DNA of 64,000 nt from Gammaproteobacteria bacterium. Lineage in GTDB: Bacteria; Pseudomonadota; Gammaproteobacteria; Pseudomonadales; Pseudohongiellaceae. The stretch lies in assembly GCA_041395725.1 (NCBI GenBank), contig JAWKZW010000001.1, positions 4,284,501 to 4,348,500 of the forward strand. Reading direction: 5' to 3'. The position numbers and the translations under genes were made by a program. The notes beneath the pieces are model-generated. The model ran no database searches. It was not told where the DNA came from and saw only the letters and a list, made by a program, of their open reading frames with translations. Position 1 is the stretch's first letter, and every line of letters starts with the position of its first letter. Shown piece after piece: positions 45,224-54,197 of the stretch.

Positions 45224-45893
45224 ACACCTTGCGGGTCAGATTTTATAATGAAAACCCCCGCCGTTCCCGGCTCCTGCTCCATTCGATCCAAACGACTCAG
45301 CCAACCACCCACTGTCAACAAATTGAAACCTTCCAATGACACCACTCCTCCGTCAAGCTACACAAATCTCCAGAAAAAGAGCCCTATCCAATGCACTTTC
45401 AACCGCCATGACCGATGGAGTACTCAGTGATAGCGGAACTCTCCAAAAGTGCGCAGAACCGTCCATGTAGCTCGCAATGCGGCCTAACCAAGGCCTGAAG
45501 GCCACCTGGGAGAAGAATCCTGAAGTCTGCGAAGTCTTTCAGAAAAGGGCTGGCGCAGCGTAAGAGCAAAATGCGTTAACAGAGGAACTACTCTGGACTG
45601 CTGTAGCAAGACTGATGACTGTCCTGCAGTGGAATGCCCCAAAACAGATTTCCGGTATTCTGCTTTCTCCTGTAGAACCGCAATGATTGCGCAATTTTCG
45701 ACAGTGCGTGATCTGCGTCACAGAAAAAGCATGACATCATGAACACTATGGAACGCTATTGGTTGTATTTCTACAGTCAATGTGAAACGCCGTTCAATAG
45801 GTTCCGTCGCCACTCTATGGTTATTCATCAACAGTATCCTGCGAGGGTGGCGGACTATCGAACGTCCAAAAGCCTTTCTTGCAGGAGGTAATC
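45224..45893. other. intergenic region, nothing recognised
   Basis: About 670 bases between the permease and the small Cys-rich gene. Open frames here lack ribosome binding sites. Confidence 0.35.
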
Positions 45894-46105
45894 ATGTCGA
45901 GCTTTTTTGTTGAAAATACCGAGTTACTCAATGGTGATCATGAAGTACACATCGATGGCTGTCATCATATGCCGGCAGAAAGCAACAGAACCTATATAGG
46001 GGAGTTTATCCACTATTCCGAGCCGTCCAGGAAGCCAGAAATTTCTTTCCCAGCGCCAATGGCTGCTTCAGCTGTTGCGAACCCTGTCATCAGGTCTTTG
46101 GATAA
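45894..46105 (+). pseudogene. small Cys/His-rich protein gene with a one-base frameshift
   Basis: AGGAGG lies six bases before the ATG. The first 45 residues read MSSFFVENTELLNGDHEVHIDGCHHMPAESNRTYIGEFIHYSE. One base is missing near 46020: the next frame continues AVQEARNFFPSANGCFSCCEPCHQVFG and stops at 46105, and the joined 70-residue protein has the CHH...GCFSCCEPCH pattern of small metal- or redox-binding proteins. Without the shift the frame runs to 46211 with no such pattern. It may be a sequencing error, a pseudogene or programmed frameshift. Confidence 0.6.
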
Positions 46106-46359
46106 GGTTCCAAATGCCGCCGTCGGCGGGCGTGTTTTTCACAGAGCCCGATTTTCTATGCCTGGAATTCCACCGCTCGGATGGCTCTGGCTGTCGAATC
46201 ACTCAGCGTAAGCTGCCGCAAAAGGTCAGCGGCGGGCGAGGCGGTAGTGAAATTCTGGTGTGGTGCCAACTTTTCCGGAGCCAGGGCTCCGGAAAAGCTG
46301 GCCCGCTGTCGCACTTAACCGATGCGTAAACGGTACCAGGTTTCTCTACCTCCCAAGGT

Positions 46360-46791
46360 TCAGGCAGCTTCCCTGGTGATCGCTTCAGCAGTCGACCCTG
46401 CAAGGCCAGTGTATCCGTTACGCAGAATGTCACCAAGAGATATTATTCCGCAAAGCTGTTTGCTCTTGGGATCATCCAGCACTATGAGTCGATAGACTCC
46501 CTGATCGCTCATGCTGGCTGAGGCCTTCTCCAGATCGTCATCGGCGAAACAGTAAAGAACCTTGTTAGTGATCAGCTTGCCGATATTTGTGCTTGCTGGA
46601 TCGCAGCCCTCGGCTACAGCACGCACCACAATATCACGATCGGTCACAACGCCGATCAGCTTACTGGCCGTCCCATCGTGAACCGGAAGGAAGCCACAGT
46701 CCAGCTGGCCCATTTTAACGGCAGTGTCCTGGAGTGTTGTTTCCGGTGATAGTAGTTCTACGTTTTCAGTCATTGCCTCTCGTATTTTCAT
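46360..46791 (-). CDS. CBS-domain protein
   Basis: The 143-residue protein has two CBS motifs, about residues 5-60 (MTENVELLSPETTLQDTAVKMGQLDCGFLPVHDG...VVTDRDIVVRAV) and 75-130 (KVLYCFADDDLEKASASMSDQGVYRLIVLDDPKSKQLCGIISLGDILRN). Such pairs bind adenosine nucleotides and act as energy sensors. No partner domain is fused. GGAG precedes the start. Confidence 0.9.
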   Translation of the reverse strand: MKIREAMTENVELLSPETTLQDTAVKMGQLDCGFLPVHDGTASKLIGVVTDRDIVVRAVAEGCDPASTNIGKLITNKVLYCFADDDLEKASASMSDQGVYRLIVLDDPKSKQLCGIISLGDILRNGYTGLAGSTAEAITREAA

Positions 46792-47268
46792 GTCGATCTC
46801 CTTGCTATCGGCAGTACCTGATAGTCTCGTTGTGAATTTTTTCTGCGATATGCCTTTACCTTACGACCCTTGACTGGATAATTCAACCGGGTCAGATACA
46901 CCACATTTATAAGACAGGCGATGAGGATGCCCGTTATGTATAAGGATTTTCCCTCTAAAATTCTAAAGGTAGCTTAAAGGTTGCTGCCACGGCGCATCTT
47001 CGCCGACATTTTTCCATGCAAGGGAGCGAATGATCTGCGCAACAGTTGTGGCGGGCGATTGGGCTGGCTAATCGAGTAGCAGGATACCCTTTATGAAGAA
47101 AATCAGGATTTACAAAGGGAAAAGTCAGTGCGGCCATAGAATAGGCTTTTTTGTTACAGGAACTAAATGAGTTGATCTCCGTTAGACAGTATATAGGTGC
47201 CTGCCCCCTGTTTAAGGGGTTCGCTGTTTACGAATTTCGTAATAATTTGCCTTTGAGGAGGACACACT
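46792..47268. other. intergenic region before the HiPIP gene
   Basis: About 480 AT-rich bases; no supported gene. The HiPIP gene's promoter must lie at its right end. Confidence 0.35.
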
Positions 47269-47610
47269 ATGCCAAAGCATCGTACTCAACCCCACCGCAG
47301 AGCGCTGGTCAAAGCGGCCGCTTTTGGCGCATTGGCATGGCCCGGCGTACCGCTTTTAATCTCCCGGTCTTCGGCCCAGGAGAATCAGGGAGACTCCCTG
47401 CCACACCTTCGAGAGGATGAGCAAAGGGCACGGGCTCTTGCCTATACACATAATGCGAACTCCGCTACCAGTAGAAGCAATGAGTCGGCTTACTGCCATA
47501 ATTGCCGCTTCTTTGCCGGAGGTTCCGGTCGATGGGCTGGTTGTGCTCTGTTTCCAGGGCAAGCAGTGAATTCGGACGGATGGTGTCGAAGCTGGGTGGC
47601 TTCAGAGTAA
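47269..47610 (+). CDS. high-potential iron-sulfur protein (HiPIP)
   Basis: The 113-residue protein has a twin-arginine signal (HRRALVKAAAFGALAWPGVPLL). Four Cys follow at residues 76, 79, 92 and 106 with the spacing C-x2-C-x12-C-x13-C, in the context YCHNCRFFAG...WAGCALFPGQ...GWCRSWV, which is the HiPIP fingerprint. It would carry one [4Fe-4S] cluster and shuttle electrons in the periplasm. GAGGAGG lies nine bases before the ATG. The electron partner is not encoded nearby. Confidence 0.92.
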   Translation: MPKHRTQPHRRALVKAAAFGALAWPGVPLLISRSSAQENQGDSLPHLREDEQRARALAYTHNANSATSRSNESAYCHNCRFFAGGSGRWAGCALFPGQAVNSDGWCRSWVASE

Positions 47611-47621
47611 CGTTATCCATT

Positions 47622-47647
47622 TAGGGAGCCTCTGATTAACTAGGGAA
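47622..47647. repeat. solo terminal motif of the 265-bp repeat family
   Basis: TAGGGAGCCTCTGATTAACT, the end sequence of the 265-bp repeat, occurs alone here directly after the HiPIP gene. Confidence 0.45.
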
Positions 47648-48367
47648 ATGAGAGTAGATTCCTTGTAGTTGCCATTCAACCGATCACAGATAAAAAGCAA
47701 CAAAAAGTAATGAACAGACAATACGCCTTGGGGATATTCAGCATTGCCCGTCAGCGTTCTCCTGCTTACGTTCACATTTTCTGAGCCAGCGAGCGGAACA
47801 GCTGGTCGAGATGACAGCGATAAGCGCGATACATGGCTTTAAGCTCGTGCCAATCGATTCTATCTGATCTGTAGGCGGATTCGCATTACCCAGATCGCCT
47901 GTAATTTCAGCGGAGCCTTCTGGCCAATGATTCGTCCTTTTTTTCAAGGCGCTTTTCGTTTCGGGATGGTGAGCGGGTACCTCATGGTTGAGTTCCTCCT
48001 GGTGGTCTATGGGCCCCAATCCTACTGGCCTGGTTATTCAATATTCACCGAATGAGTTGAGCTCCAGGCCACTCATAGCGTCCATGATGAGCAGGAGCAT
48101 GCCATGAGTAACAATATCGAAGCCCTGGATACCGCCACACGAAAAACAGAGGTCATGCCCCATTTATCGGGTCAGGCATTTTTCCTCAAGGTCGGACTTC
48201 GCCAATGTAGTGAATTTCATCTGTATAGAAGCCGATTTCCGGAATAAAAGTTAGTGAAAGACATTGAAAGTGAAGCGGCCTCAACATTGCTATTGGCTTG
48301 TGCGCTCACTATTTGCAGCTTTCTATTCGAATGCAATCATTTTAAGTAAAAATCGCACCCCGGTCTG
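47648..48367. other. intergenic region with a possible small ORF
   Basis: About 720 bases. A 47-residue frame at 48104-48247 (plus, MSNNIEALDTATRKTEVMPHLSGQAFF...) has GCAGGAG eight bases upstream; it may be a small gene or a truncated one. A 93-codon minus-strand frame (47738-48019) is not convincing. Confidence 0.35.
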
Positions 48368-48399
48368 AGGGACCTCTGATTAATTAATCAGAGGCCCTT
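48368..48399. repeat. palindrome made of two repeat ends
   Basis: GGACCTCTGATTAATTAATC continues into its own inverse. The inner 11 base pairs on each side are perfect and the outer GGG/CCC pairs are nearly so. It looks like the left and right ends of the 265-bp repeat joined without the interior. It could also serve as a terminator. Confidence 0.6.
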
Positions 48400-48497
48400 A
48401 AGCTATCAGTGCTTTTTCAGTTATGATTGGCCCATGCACTTCGCTCGCACATTGCCCTGCGAAACGTTTGAATTTGTGGAAATAGCCATCTCAGACT

Positions 48498-50372
48498 ATG
48501 CGTAACCGCGAACCTCCTGATCTTTTTGCCGCCGAGCAGTCGGGTGATGATGAACTCTGGCTGCTGTTTACTGCAAGCGCCAGAAAATTGGTGAACTCCC
48601 CCGACCAACAGTCTTTTCTCGATTGGATCGCCGATGCAGGTCCAGCACTTGCTCCAGGCCTGGCTGCGCAAATCGATCCGCGCACTGGAGCCATTAGCGA
48701 TGCCTTTCGATCCATCGGTCTGGAGATCTATCGGGCAATGCCACTGCCGGCAAATAACTTCCGCCGCCCCACCATGTCGAAACCGGGACGAAACGAACCC
48801 TGTCCCTGCGGCTCCGGGCGCAAGTACAAACAGTGCTGCCAGGCGTCGGAGGGCTTGTTTGATCTTCGCCAATTCAACCTGTTGCCGTTCGTGTTGGACG
48901 CCCTGCCGCGCAAGCAAGTTACGACGCTGCCTGACTCCGATGTTGATATCGAGATGGTGGCGGACTCTGCCGGGCAATTGCTGGAGAAAGGTGAAACCAG
49001 GAGCGCCGTGCAGCTGCTGGAACCCTGGTTCGGAGCCAAGCGGAAACTCTCCGGCAAGCTTGAGCAACTGTTTGATCAATTGATGGATTGTTATCTGGAG
49101 CTGAATAAGTCGCGTAAACGTAAGAGTCTGCTGGAAGACGTGCTGGCACGCGGCGATCGCACCCTCCGTGCCGCGGCGCTGCATCGCAGGGCCAGCATCG
49201 AGGCAGACTCCGGTGACTACGCGGCGGCATGGACTACAGTGGAAGAAGCCCGGCGCCTGGACCCGGACAATGTCGCTCTGGCACCGCTGGAAATTACACT
49301 GCTCATGACCCAAGGAAACACAAGCCAGGCACAGGAGCGCGCCCGATTCTGGTCAGCCCGACTGCGTCGATCCCCTAATCCGGAGTTCGCCCCGATGATC
49401 GAATTCCTGAACGAAGTCGTCAACGATCCAGACAAAGCGATGTCAGGCCTTGCACGCGAAAGGGACCCGGCCTTGGACGTCTTCACCGAATTGCTGCTAT
49501 CGGCGCCACCAGTCGCTCCACACTATGCGCTGGACGGAGAGAGGGACACCTTCCTCGTCCCTGATCGCCGGCTTATCGCAGTGGAGAAAACCTGGCACCA
49601 GGTATTCCCACAGGTCAAGCCGGGGCTGACCGCACTTCACCACCAAGATCCGGGCGTCTGGAATTCAGCGCCTGACTGGTTGCCCATTCTGGAAAGCTCA
49701 CCCTATGCCTGGCAGAGCTTCGACATTCTTGATGATCTTATTATGGCGGTGGACGCACTGCAGATTCTGGGTCTGGATGTCACATTGAAAGAACCGCTGC
49801 TGAATCGCGGTGCAGAGCTGCTGGAAGCAAACCTTGAAGAGTCTGTATCGCAAGACGTCCTGTTACCCTGGGGCTTTCAACAGAACCGCCCGGCTCTGCG
49901 CATTTTGGCGCACCAGGCCTTCCTGGCCATGGAGCGACTGATGGACTATTCCGGCGAGCTGGTCACTGCCAGGCCGGCTGAGCTGTTGCTGGCTCTGAAC
50001 CCAGTCGACAATCACGGATTGCGTGCACCCCTGGCCAGGGCATACATTGCCTGCGGTCAACCGGCAAAAGCCTTGGAACTGTGCGATCGTTACCCTGAAG
50101 ATTTTTGTGGTATGACCCTTAACCGAATTCTGGCACTGCATCGTCTCGGCCGGCTCGACGAAGCGCTGGAGAGCCTGCGCCTGAGCGCTGACAGCATCCG
50201 GGAAGCCGCCAAGATGTTGCTGGCCGCAAATCCCCGGAAACCAAAATTATCAGAATTCAGTGTGACATTAGGTGGGAAAGATGAAGCCTGGTACTACCGC
50301 CAGGATCATCTTTCACTTTGGCAGCAACAGGGTGCATTGGATTGGTTGCGGCAGGCACATAAAACTCTTTAG
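48498..50372 (+). CDS. SEC-C metal-binding and TPR-containing protein
   Basis: The 624-residue protein contains KPGRNEPCPCGSGRKYKQCC (about residues 96-115), the zinc-binding SEC-C motif found at the end of SecA, here internal. The rest is helical repeat (EEARRLDPDNVALAPLEITLLMTQGNTSQAQERARF, LARAYIACGQPAKALELCDRYPEDFCGMTLNRILALHRLGRLDEALESL). The 92 residues before SEC-C may be a separate domain; an ATG at 48774 is an alternative start. SEC-C proteins outside SecA often bind ribosome or other proteins. Role unknown. Confidence 0.85.
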   Translation: MRNREPPDLFAAEQSGDDELWLLFTASARKLVNSPDQQSFLDWIADAGPALAPGLAAQIDPRTGAISDAFRSIGLEIYRAMPLPANNFRRPTMSKPGRNEPCPCGSGRKYKQCCQASEGLFDLRQFNLLPFVLDALPRKQVTTLPDSDVDIEMVADSAGQLLEKGETRSAVQLLEPWFGAKRKLSGKLEQLFDQLMDCYLELNKSRKRKSLLEDVLARGDRTLRAAALHRRASIEADSGDYAAAWTTVEEARRLDPDNVALAPLEITLLMTQGNTSQAQERARFWSARLRRSPNPEFAPMIEFLNEVVNDPDKAMSGLARERDPALDVFTELLLSAPPVAPHYALDGERDTFLVPDRRLIAVEKTWHQVFPQVKPGLTALHHQDPGVWNSAPDWLPILESSPYAWQSFDILDDLIMAVDALQILGLDVTLKEPLLNRGAELLEANLEESVSQDVLLPWGFQQNRPALRILAHQAFLAMERLMDYSGELVTARPAELLLALNPVDNHGLRAPLARAYIACGQPAKALELCDRYPEDFCGMTLNRILALHRLGRLDEALESLRLSADSIREAAKMLLAANPRKPKLSEFSVTLGGKDEAWYYRQDHLSLWQQQGALDWLRQAHKTL

Positions 50373-50600
50373 TTGTTGAATTACACGCTCGATTGGCCCA
50401 TTTCCCGCCCTATTTGCATTGAATAGCTGGCCCGCCAAGCGCTAAGGAATGGCCGAAGATTTTTCGTTGTGGAGCAGGATGATTACAAGCCTAAGAGAGT
50501 AAATTTGAAGTTAACTTGTCAATGCCGTTCGACGTGTTAAATTAGCCTGAAACCGATGCGCATAACGCGCGCTTTTCATACCGACCGTGAGGAATTTCCT

Positions 50601-51146
50601 ATGCTTTCCCATTCCACCGTACATACCCTGATTCTGCGCCATTTGGCCACCCTTCTGCTGGCGCTTTTCGCCGCCGGAGTGCAGGCCCAGTCACTGGATG
50701 TGGATCTTGTTAACAATGCCGGCATCATGAACCTGAAGTCGCCCGAGGCCCAGGTAATTTCCGCCGGACAGCCGAGCCAGGAACAATTCCAGGCATTGGC
50801 CAGCGCCGGGCTGAAGCACGTGATCAATCTGCGACCGGCCTCGGAAATGGAGTTTGACGAAAAAGCCGTGGTGGAATCCATTGGCATGATGTACCACTCG
50901 ATACCGATTTCCGGTGCGGAAGATATCACCCACGAAAACGCCGCCGCCCTCAGTGAGATGCTGTCTGCCCTGAGCGGGCAGCCGGTACTGATACATTGCG
51001 CCAGCGGCAACCGCGTGGGCGCATTAGTGGCCGTGTCTGCCGCCGATACCCAGGGAATGAGCGTAGATGCCGCCGTTGCAGAAGGTCAGCGTTGGGGACT
51101 AACACGACTGGAATCCGCGGTACGTGCCACCCTGTCCGATAACTGA
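50601..51146 (+). CDS. secreted dual-specificity-phosphatase-like protein (BLH-type)
   Basis: About 181 residues. Signal peptide LLLALFAAGVQAQ. The mature domain has VISAGQPSQEQFQALASAGLKHVINLRP and the CX5R loop HCASGNRVG with Cys133 and Arg138, as in beta-lactamase-hydrolase-like phosphatases. Likely a periplasmic phosphatase; substrate unknown. The frame is open to 50556, but the ATG at 50601 follows GAGGAA and begins the signal peptide. Confidence 0.85.
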   Translation: MLSHSTVHTLILRHLATLLLALFAAGVQAQSLDVDLVNNAGIMNLKSPEAQVISAGQPSQEQFQALASAGLKHVINLRPASEMEFDEKAVVESIGMMYHSIPISGAEDITHENAAALSEMLSALSGQPVLIHCASGNRVGALVAVSAADTQGMSVDAAVAEGQRWGLTRLESAVRATLSDN

Positions 51147-51548
51147 ACCGGTCCACAATTTTTCGAAGAATTGATGCGTGAGGGGTGATCGCGAGCGATA
51201 AAGCCAAACACCTGAAAGGGCGCAATGCCTCCAAAGTGGTAGCAACCCAGGCCGTTGTATCGTGGGGGCTATTTTAGGGAGCCGCTTACATGGACACCGC
51301 CCGTTAGCCAAGTGGCTCCAGAAAATTCCCTGTTAGCAGGAAAAATACAGGGAATAACCGGGCAATCACCGCCCTACTTCCCCCACCTCTTTCCAGGTTT
51401 AATCGCAATTTCAAAGAATTATAGAGACTACGCGCATTTTCCTGGACACGAAAACAGGGAATTAACAGGGAAATCCATGGCTGTTATCCTCCTCACGCTC
51501 CTATTTCGCTATTTTGACTTATTACGACTTTTGTGGGGCCTCATGCTG
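51147..51548. other. intergenic region bordering the GC-rich island
   Basis: About 400 bases without a supported gene. TAGGGAGCCGC at 51276 resembles the end motif of the 265-bp repeat. Confidence 0.35.
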
Positions 51549-52751
51549 CTACCGGGACAACACGAGGAGCTCCGCCGCCACTGGGTAGTGATCGGACGGC
51601 CATCGTCCGTCCACGCTGTTCAGCACCGTAACGGCACGCCTCACGGTGACGGGTCCCCCGACCAGGACCCAGTCGATCCGGCCCTCGCGCCCCTCCGGTG
51701 GTGGGTAAAAACCGTTCGCCGTCAGCGGCGGTCCCTCCCGCTTTTCCGCGATCACCCAGGCGTCCCTAAGGCCATCGCTCGTCGCGACTCGCCACGTCTC
51801 GCTTGTTTCCGCGACGGCGTTAAAGTCGCCCATGACCACCACCACGCTCTCGGGAGGCAGATCCGCGATGCGCGCGTTGATCTGCTCGGCGGACCGTAAC
51901 TGGCGGGGGCCGCGACGCAGCGTGAAGTGGGTGTTGTAGACGTACAACTGTCGGCGCGTTTCGAGGTGGTGGAAGCGGGCCCACGTGACGATACGGGAGA
52001 CCCGACGACGTTGCGTGGGCGGGTTCGGGTCGTCCGAGAGCCAGAACGTGCCGGATTCTATGGGGACGAGCGCCCCGTATTTATAGAAGATCGGGGTCGC
52101 CTCGCTCAGCCCGTTGCCTCCGTTCAAACCACGGTCGACGCCCACCCATCGGTACTCGGGCATTTCCGACTGGAGAAAGTCGATCTGCTCAGCGAGGGCC
52201 TCCTGGAGGCCGAGGACGTCGGGGTCGGACGCTCGGATGGTCTCGGCCACGAGGTCTTTGCGCCGTGGCCACACGTTGTCGCCGTCCTGCCCGATCGCGG
52301 TCCGGATATTGAAGGTCATCACGTGGAGTCCGAACGCCGTGTCATCCGCCTCCGCCTCCTGGGCGAGGATCGGGATCGGACCGGTCGACAGCACAACCAC
52401 GGCCAGCACATGGACAGCGAACCGACGCAGTGAGCGCCTCACGGCCGCCAGTCCTCGCGGAGGAGCCGGTAGCCGAGCCCCCCCACCGAGGCCGCGCTGC
52501 AGAACACGCCTCCCTGCCATGTTCCCGAAGAACGGGACGCCGCCCAGACCGAGTGTGCGGAAGAGTGGCCCGAGCCACCCGCTGACGGCATCCCTGAGCC
52601 GTGCCAACCGGTTCAGTGGCGTGAGGTCGGTATCATCCACGAGCTTTAGCCTCCTCGGCTTATTTATAGAAGATGAAACGTATCTTTGAATCTGCGCATT
52701 GGCTAGTTTCGCGAGCGTCCGCTTTTTTGCAGTCCGGTCTGTCCTTGGCAT
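51549..52751 (-). CDS. GC-rich endonuclease/exonuclease/phosphatase-family gene
   Basis: The catalytic part (about residues 140-400) shows VMTFNIRTAIGQDGDNVWPRRKDLVAETIRASDPDVLGLQEALAEQ, YNTHFTLR, SVVVVMGDFNAV and SDHYPVAAELL. A possible signal peptide, RRSLRRFAVHVLAVVVLSTGPIPILAQE, lies near residues 108-135. The true start is uncertain: the first about 80 residues lie outside or at the edge of the GC-rich region and may not belong. Codon use is markedly richer in G and C than neighbours, suggesting recent transfer. A second, unrelated-looking EEP gene lies at 38389. Confidence 0.75.
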   Translation of the reverse strand: MPRTDRTAKKRTLAKLANAQIQRYVSSSINKPRRLKLVDDTDLTPLNRLARLRDAVSGWLGPLFRTLGLGGVPFFGNMAGRRVLQRGLGGGARLPAPPRGLAAVRRSLRRFAVHVLAVVVLSTGPIPILAQEAEADDTAFGLHVMTFNIRTAIGQDGDNVWPRRKDLVAETIRASDPDVLGLQEALAEQIDFLQSEMPEYRWVGVDRGLNGGNGLSEATPIFYKYGALVPIESGTFWLSDDPNPPTQRRRVSRIVTWARFHHLETRRQLYVYNTHFTLRRGPRQLRSAEQINARIADLPPESVVVVMGDFNAVAETSETWRVATSDGLRDAWVIAEKREGPPLTANGFYPPPEGREGRIDWVLVGGPVTVRRAVTVLNSVDGRWPSDHYPVAAELLVLSR

Positions 52752-52757
52752 TGATTC

Positions 52758-52950
52758 TTACGATACAAAAGCTGGCGTTATTGCCGGCAACGTATTCGTC
52801 TTGGCCTGACGAATCCAATTATGGACCAGATTGGCAATGAGATCATGTTCCCTGGCAATCCTTGCAACAGAGGCATCGGGTTCTTTGCAAGCTGCTACGA
52901 TCTTGTGTTTGAAATCCGGGGAAAACCTTCGACGCTTAACTCGTTCATGA
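52758..52950 (-). pseudogene. IS66-type TnpA (OrfA) fragment
   Basis: A minus-strand frame encodes VKRRRFSPDFKHKIVAACKEPDASVARIAREHDLIANLVHNWIRQAKTNTLPAI, the helix-turn-helix of IS66-type OrfA. No further IS66 genes follow and no clear start is present. Too short for the usual gene track because it lacks a start codon. Confidence 0.7.
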
Positions 52951-52952
52951 AA

Positions 52953-52978
52953 GTGTCCACTTAAAAATAGGTGGACAC
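52953..52978. repeat. 8-bp inverted repeat next to IS66 debris
   Basis: GTGTCCAC and GTGGACAC are separated by about ten AT-rich bases directly before the IS66 fragment; possibly a remnant transposon end. Confidence 0.45.
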
Positions 52979-53122
52979 TATCGGTAGATCAGGTTTCATA
53001 AACAAGATGGGTTTTGCCGGACGCTTACGGTCAATCGTGCGTGTAGTTCTCCACACCATTGCTTTACTGACCTTTCGTTGTACGCATTACTGGGGAAAGT
53101 TCACAAGCTATCATGAGCGAGC

Positions 53123-53959
53123 TCAGTGCATCTTGCGTCTTCGTGCGGAGAGACCGAAGCCGAAGAGGCCGATCCCGAGAAGCGGGAGCGTCGGCGGCAC
53201 CGGGATCGCCTGAGGAGAGCCTGGCCGCTCAATGACTTCGATAAAACCTTCGAACTGACGCGGGCCGGTGATCTGCACAGCGCCGGTCGAATCCCAAGCA
53301 TTCGGGAAAAGTGCCACGTTGTAGGTTGGAAAGAGAGTAGGATCGACAAAGTCCCCAGCCGAATAGGACACCCCCCCGAACGTGGCATCTTCAAGTAGGT
53401 AGCCGTAACTCAGATCATCGTCATCGAAGATTGTCAGAAAGGCTGCGAAAAAACCGCTGGTTGGGTTCGGGTTTTCGTCATCGACCAGGACCGTAGAGTT
53501 AGAAAAAGTGAAAAGCGGGGAATCGAACCTGAGAAACTCTCCCGCAGAATCGAAGAGTACCCCGAAATCAGCGTCATCAAAATACGAAGTAATGTCGGTA
53601 TGATAGTCAAACGAAAGTGGATTTCCATCGCGGTCGTTGTATTCGACCAGGAATTGGGTGATGTCACCGGATTCAAAGGTTACGAAGGCGCCCGGTGCGA
53701 TCGCGCTGTCGTTAATTGTCATGGTTCCCGTGGTCACAAGCGTCGCATCCGCAATGTTCGTCGCTGGCGGAGTTCCCGGCGCACTTGGCGTCGTATCCCA
53801 GAATTTGATGTCGAAAGGCGTGGCTTGTACCGGGGCAGCGAACAGCGCGACCAAAGTAGCCACCAGAACAAATTTCTGGCCCAAGGTCGACACCGCTAAT
53901 CCAAATATGGAGTTCCCGGTGCGTTCGCCACAGCAGCCCATTAAAATATGTTGGTTCAT
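53123..53959 (-). CDS. PEP-CTERM (VPLPA-like) exported protein
   Basis: About 278 residues. N-terminal signal (FVLVATLVALFAAPVQA|TPFDIKFWDT), a beta-rich middle part, and a C-terminal sorting signal PVPPTLPLLGIGLFGFGLSARRRKMH, as in PEP-CTERM proteins processed by exosortase. Start at 53959 is chosen because AAAGGAG lies six bases before it; the frame is open to 54019. No exosortase gene is in the window, so processing would rely on one elsewhere. Confidence 0.85.
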   Translation of the reverse strand: MNQHILMGCCGERTGNSIFGLAVSTLGQKFVLVATLVALFAAPVQATPFDIKFWDTTPSAPGTPPATNIADATLVTTGTMTINDSAIAPGAFVTFESGDITQFLVEYNDRDGNPLSFDYHTDITSYFDDADFGVLFDSAGEFLRFDSPLFTFSNSTVLVDDENPNPTSGFFAAFLTIFDDDDLSYGYLLEDATFGGVSYSAGDFVDPTLFPTYNVALFPNAWDSTGAVQITGPRQFEGFIEVIERPGSPQAIPVPPTLPLLGIGLFGFGLSARRRKMH

Positions 53960-54197
53960 CAAAAACTCCTTTCTAATTATAGTGAGTTCATGTGCGGTAA
54001 CTACTAAGGCATATTTCACGCCAAAACCATTTTTATGTTGATTTGCAGTTACTATTAGCCCAGTAATTGCGTTTAGCTTTGATCTTCAAAGACGGCATCA
54101 ACCCTGCGAAATCTGGAGAAAACAGTGGATCAATTTTTCAGTACAAAAACCATCCAAAATGGATCAATTGGTCATGCAATTAAATACCCCATCAATT

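Noticed and set aside
47738..48019. 93-codon minus-strand frame
   Set aside because: A ribosome binding site occurs inside it in front of another frame; no recognised similarity; two frames look equally plausible, so no gene is called.
48417..49313. 298-codon minus-strand frame
   Set aside because: Antisense to the SEC-C gene, whose plus-strand product has a clear metal-binding motif.
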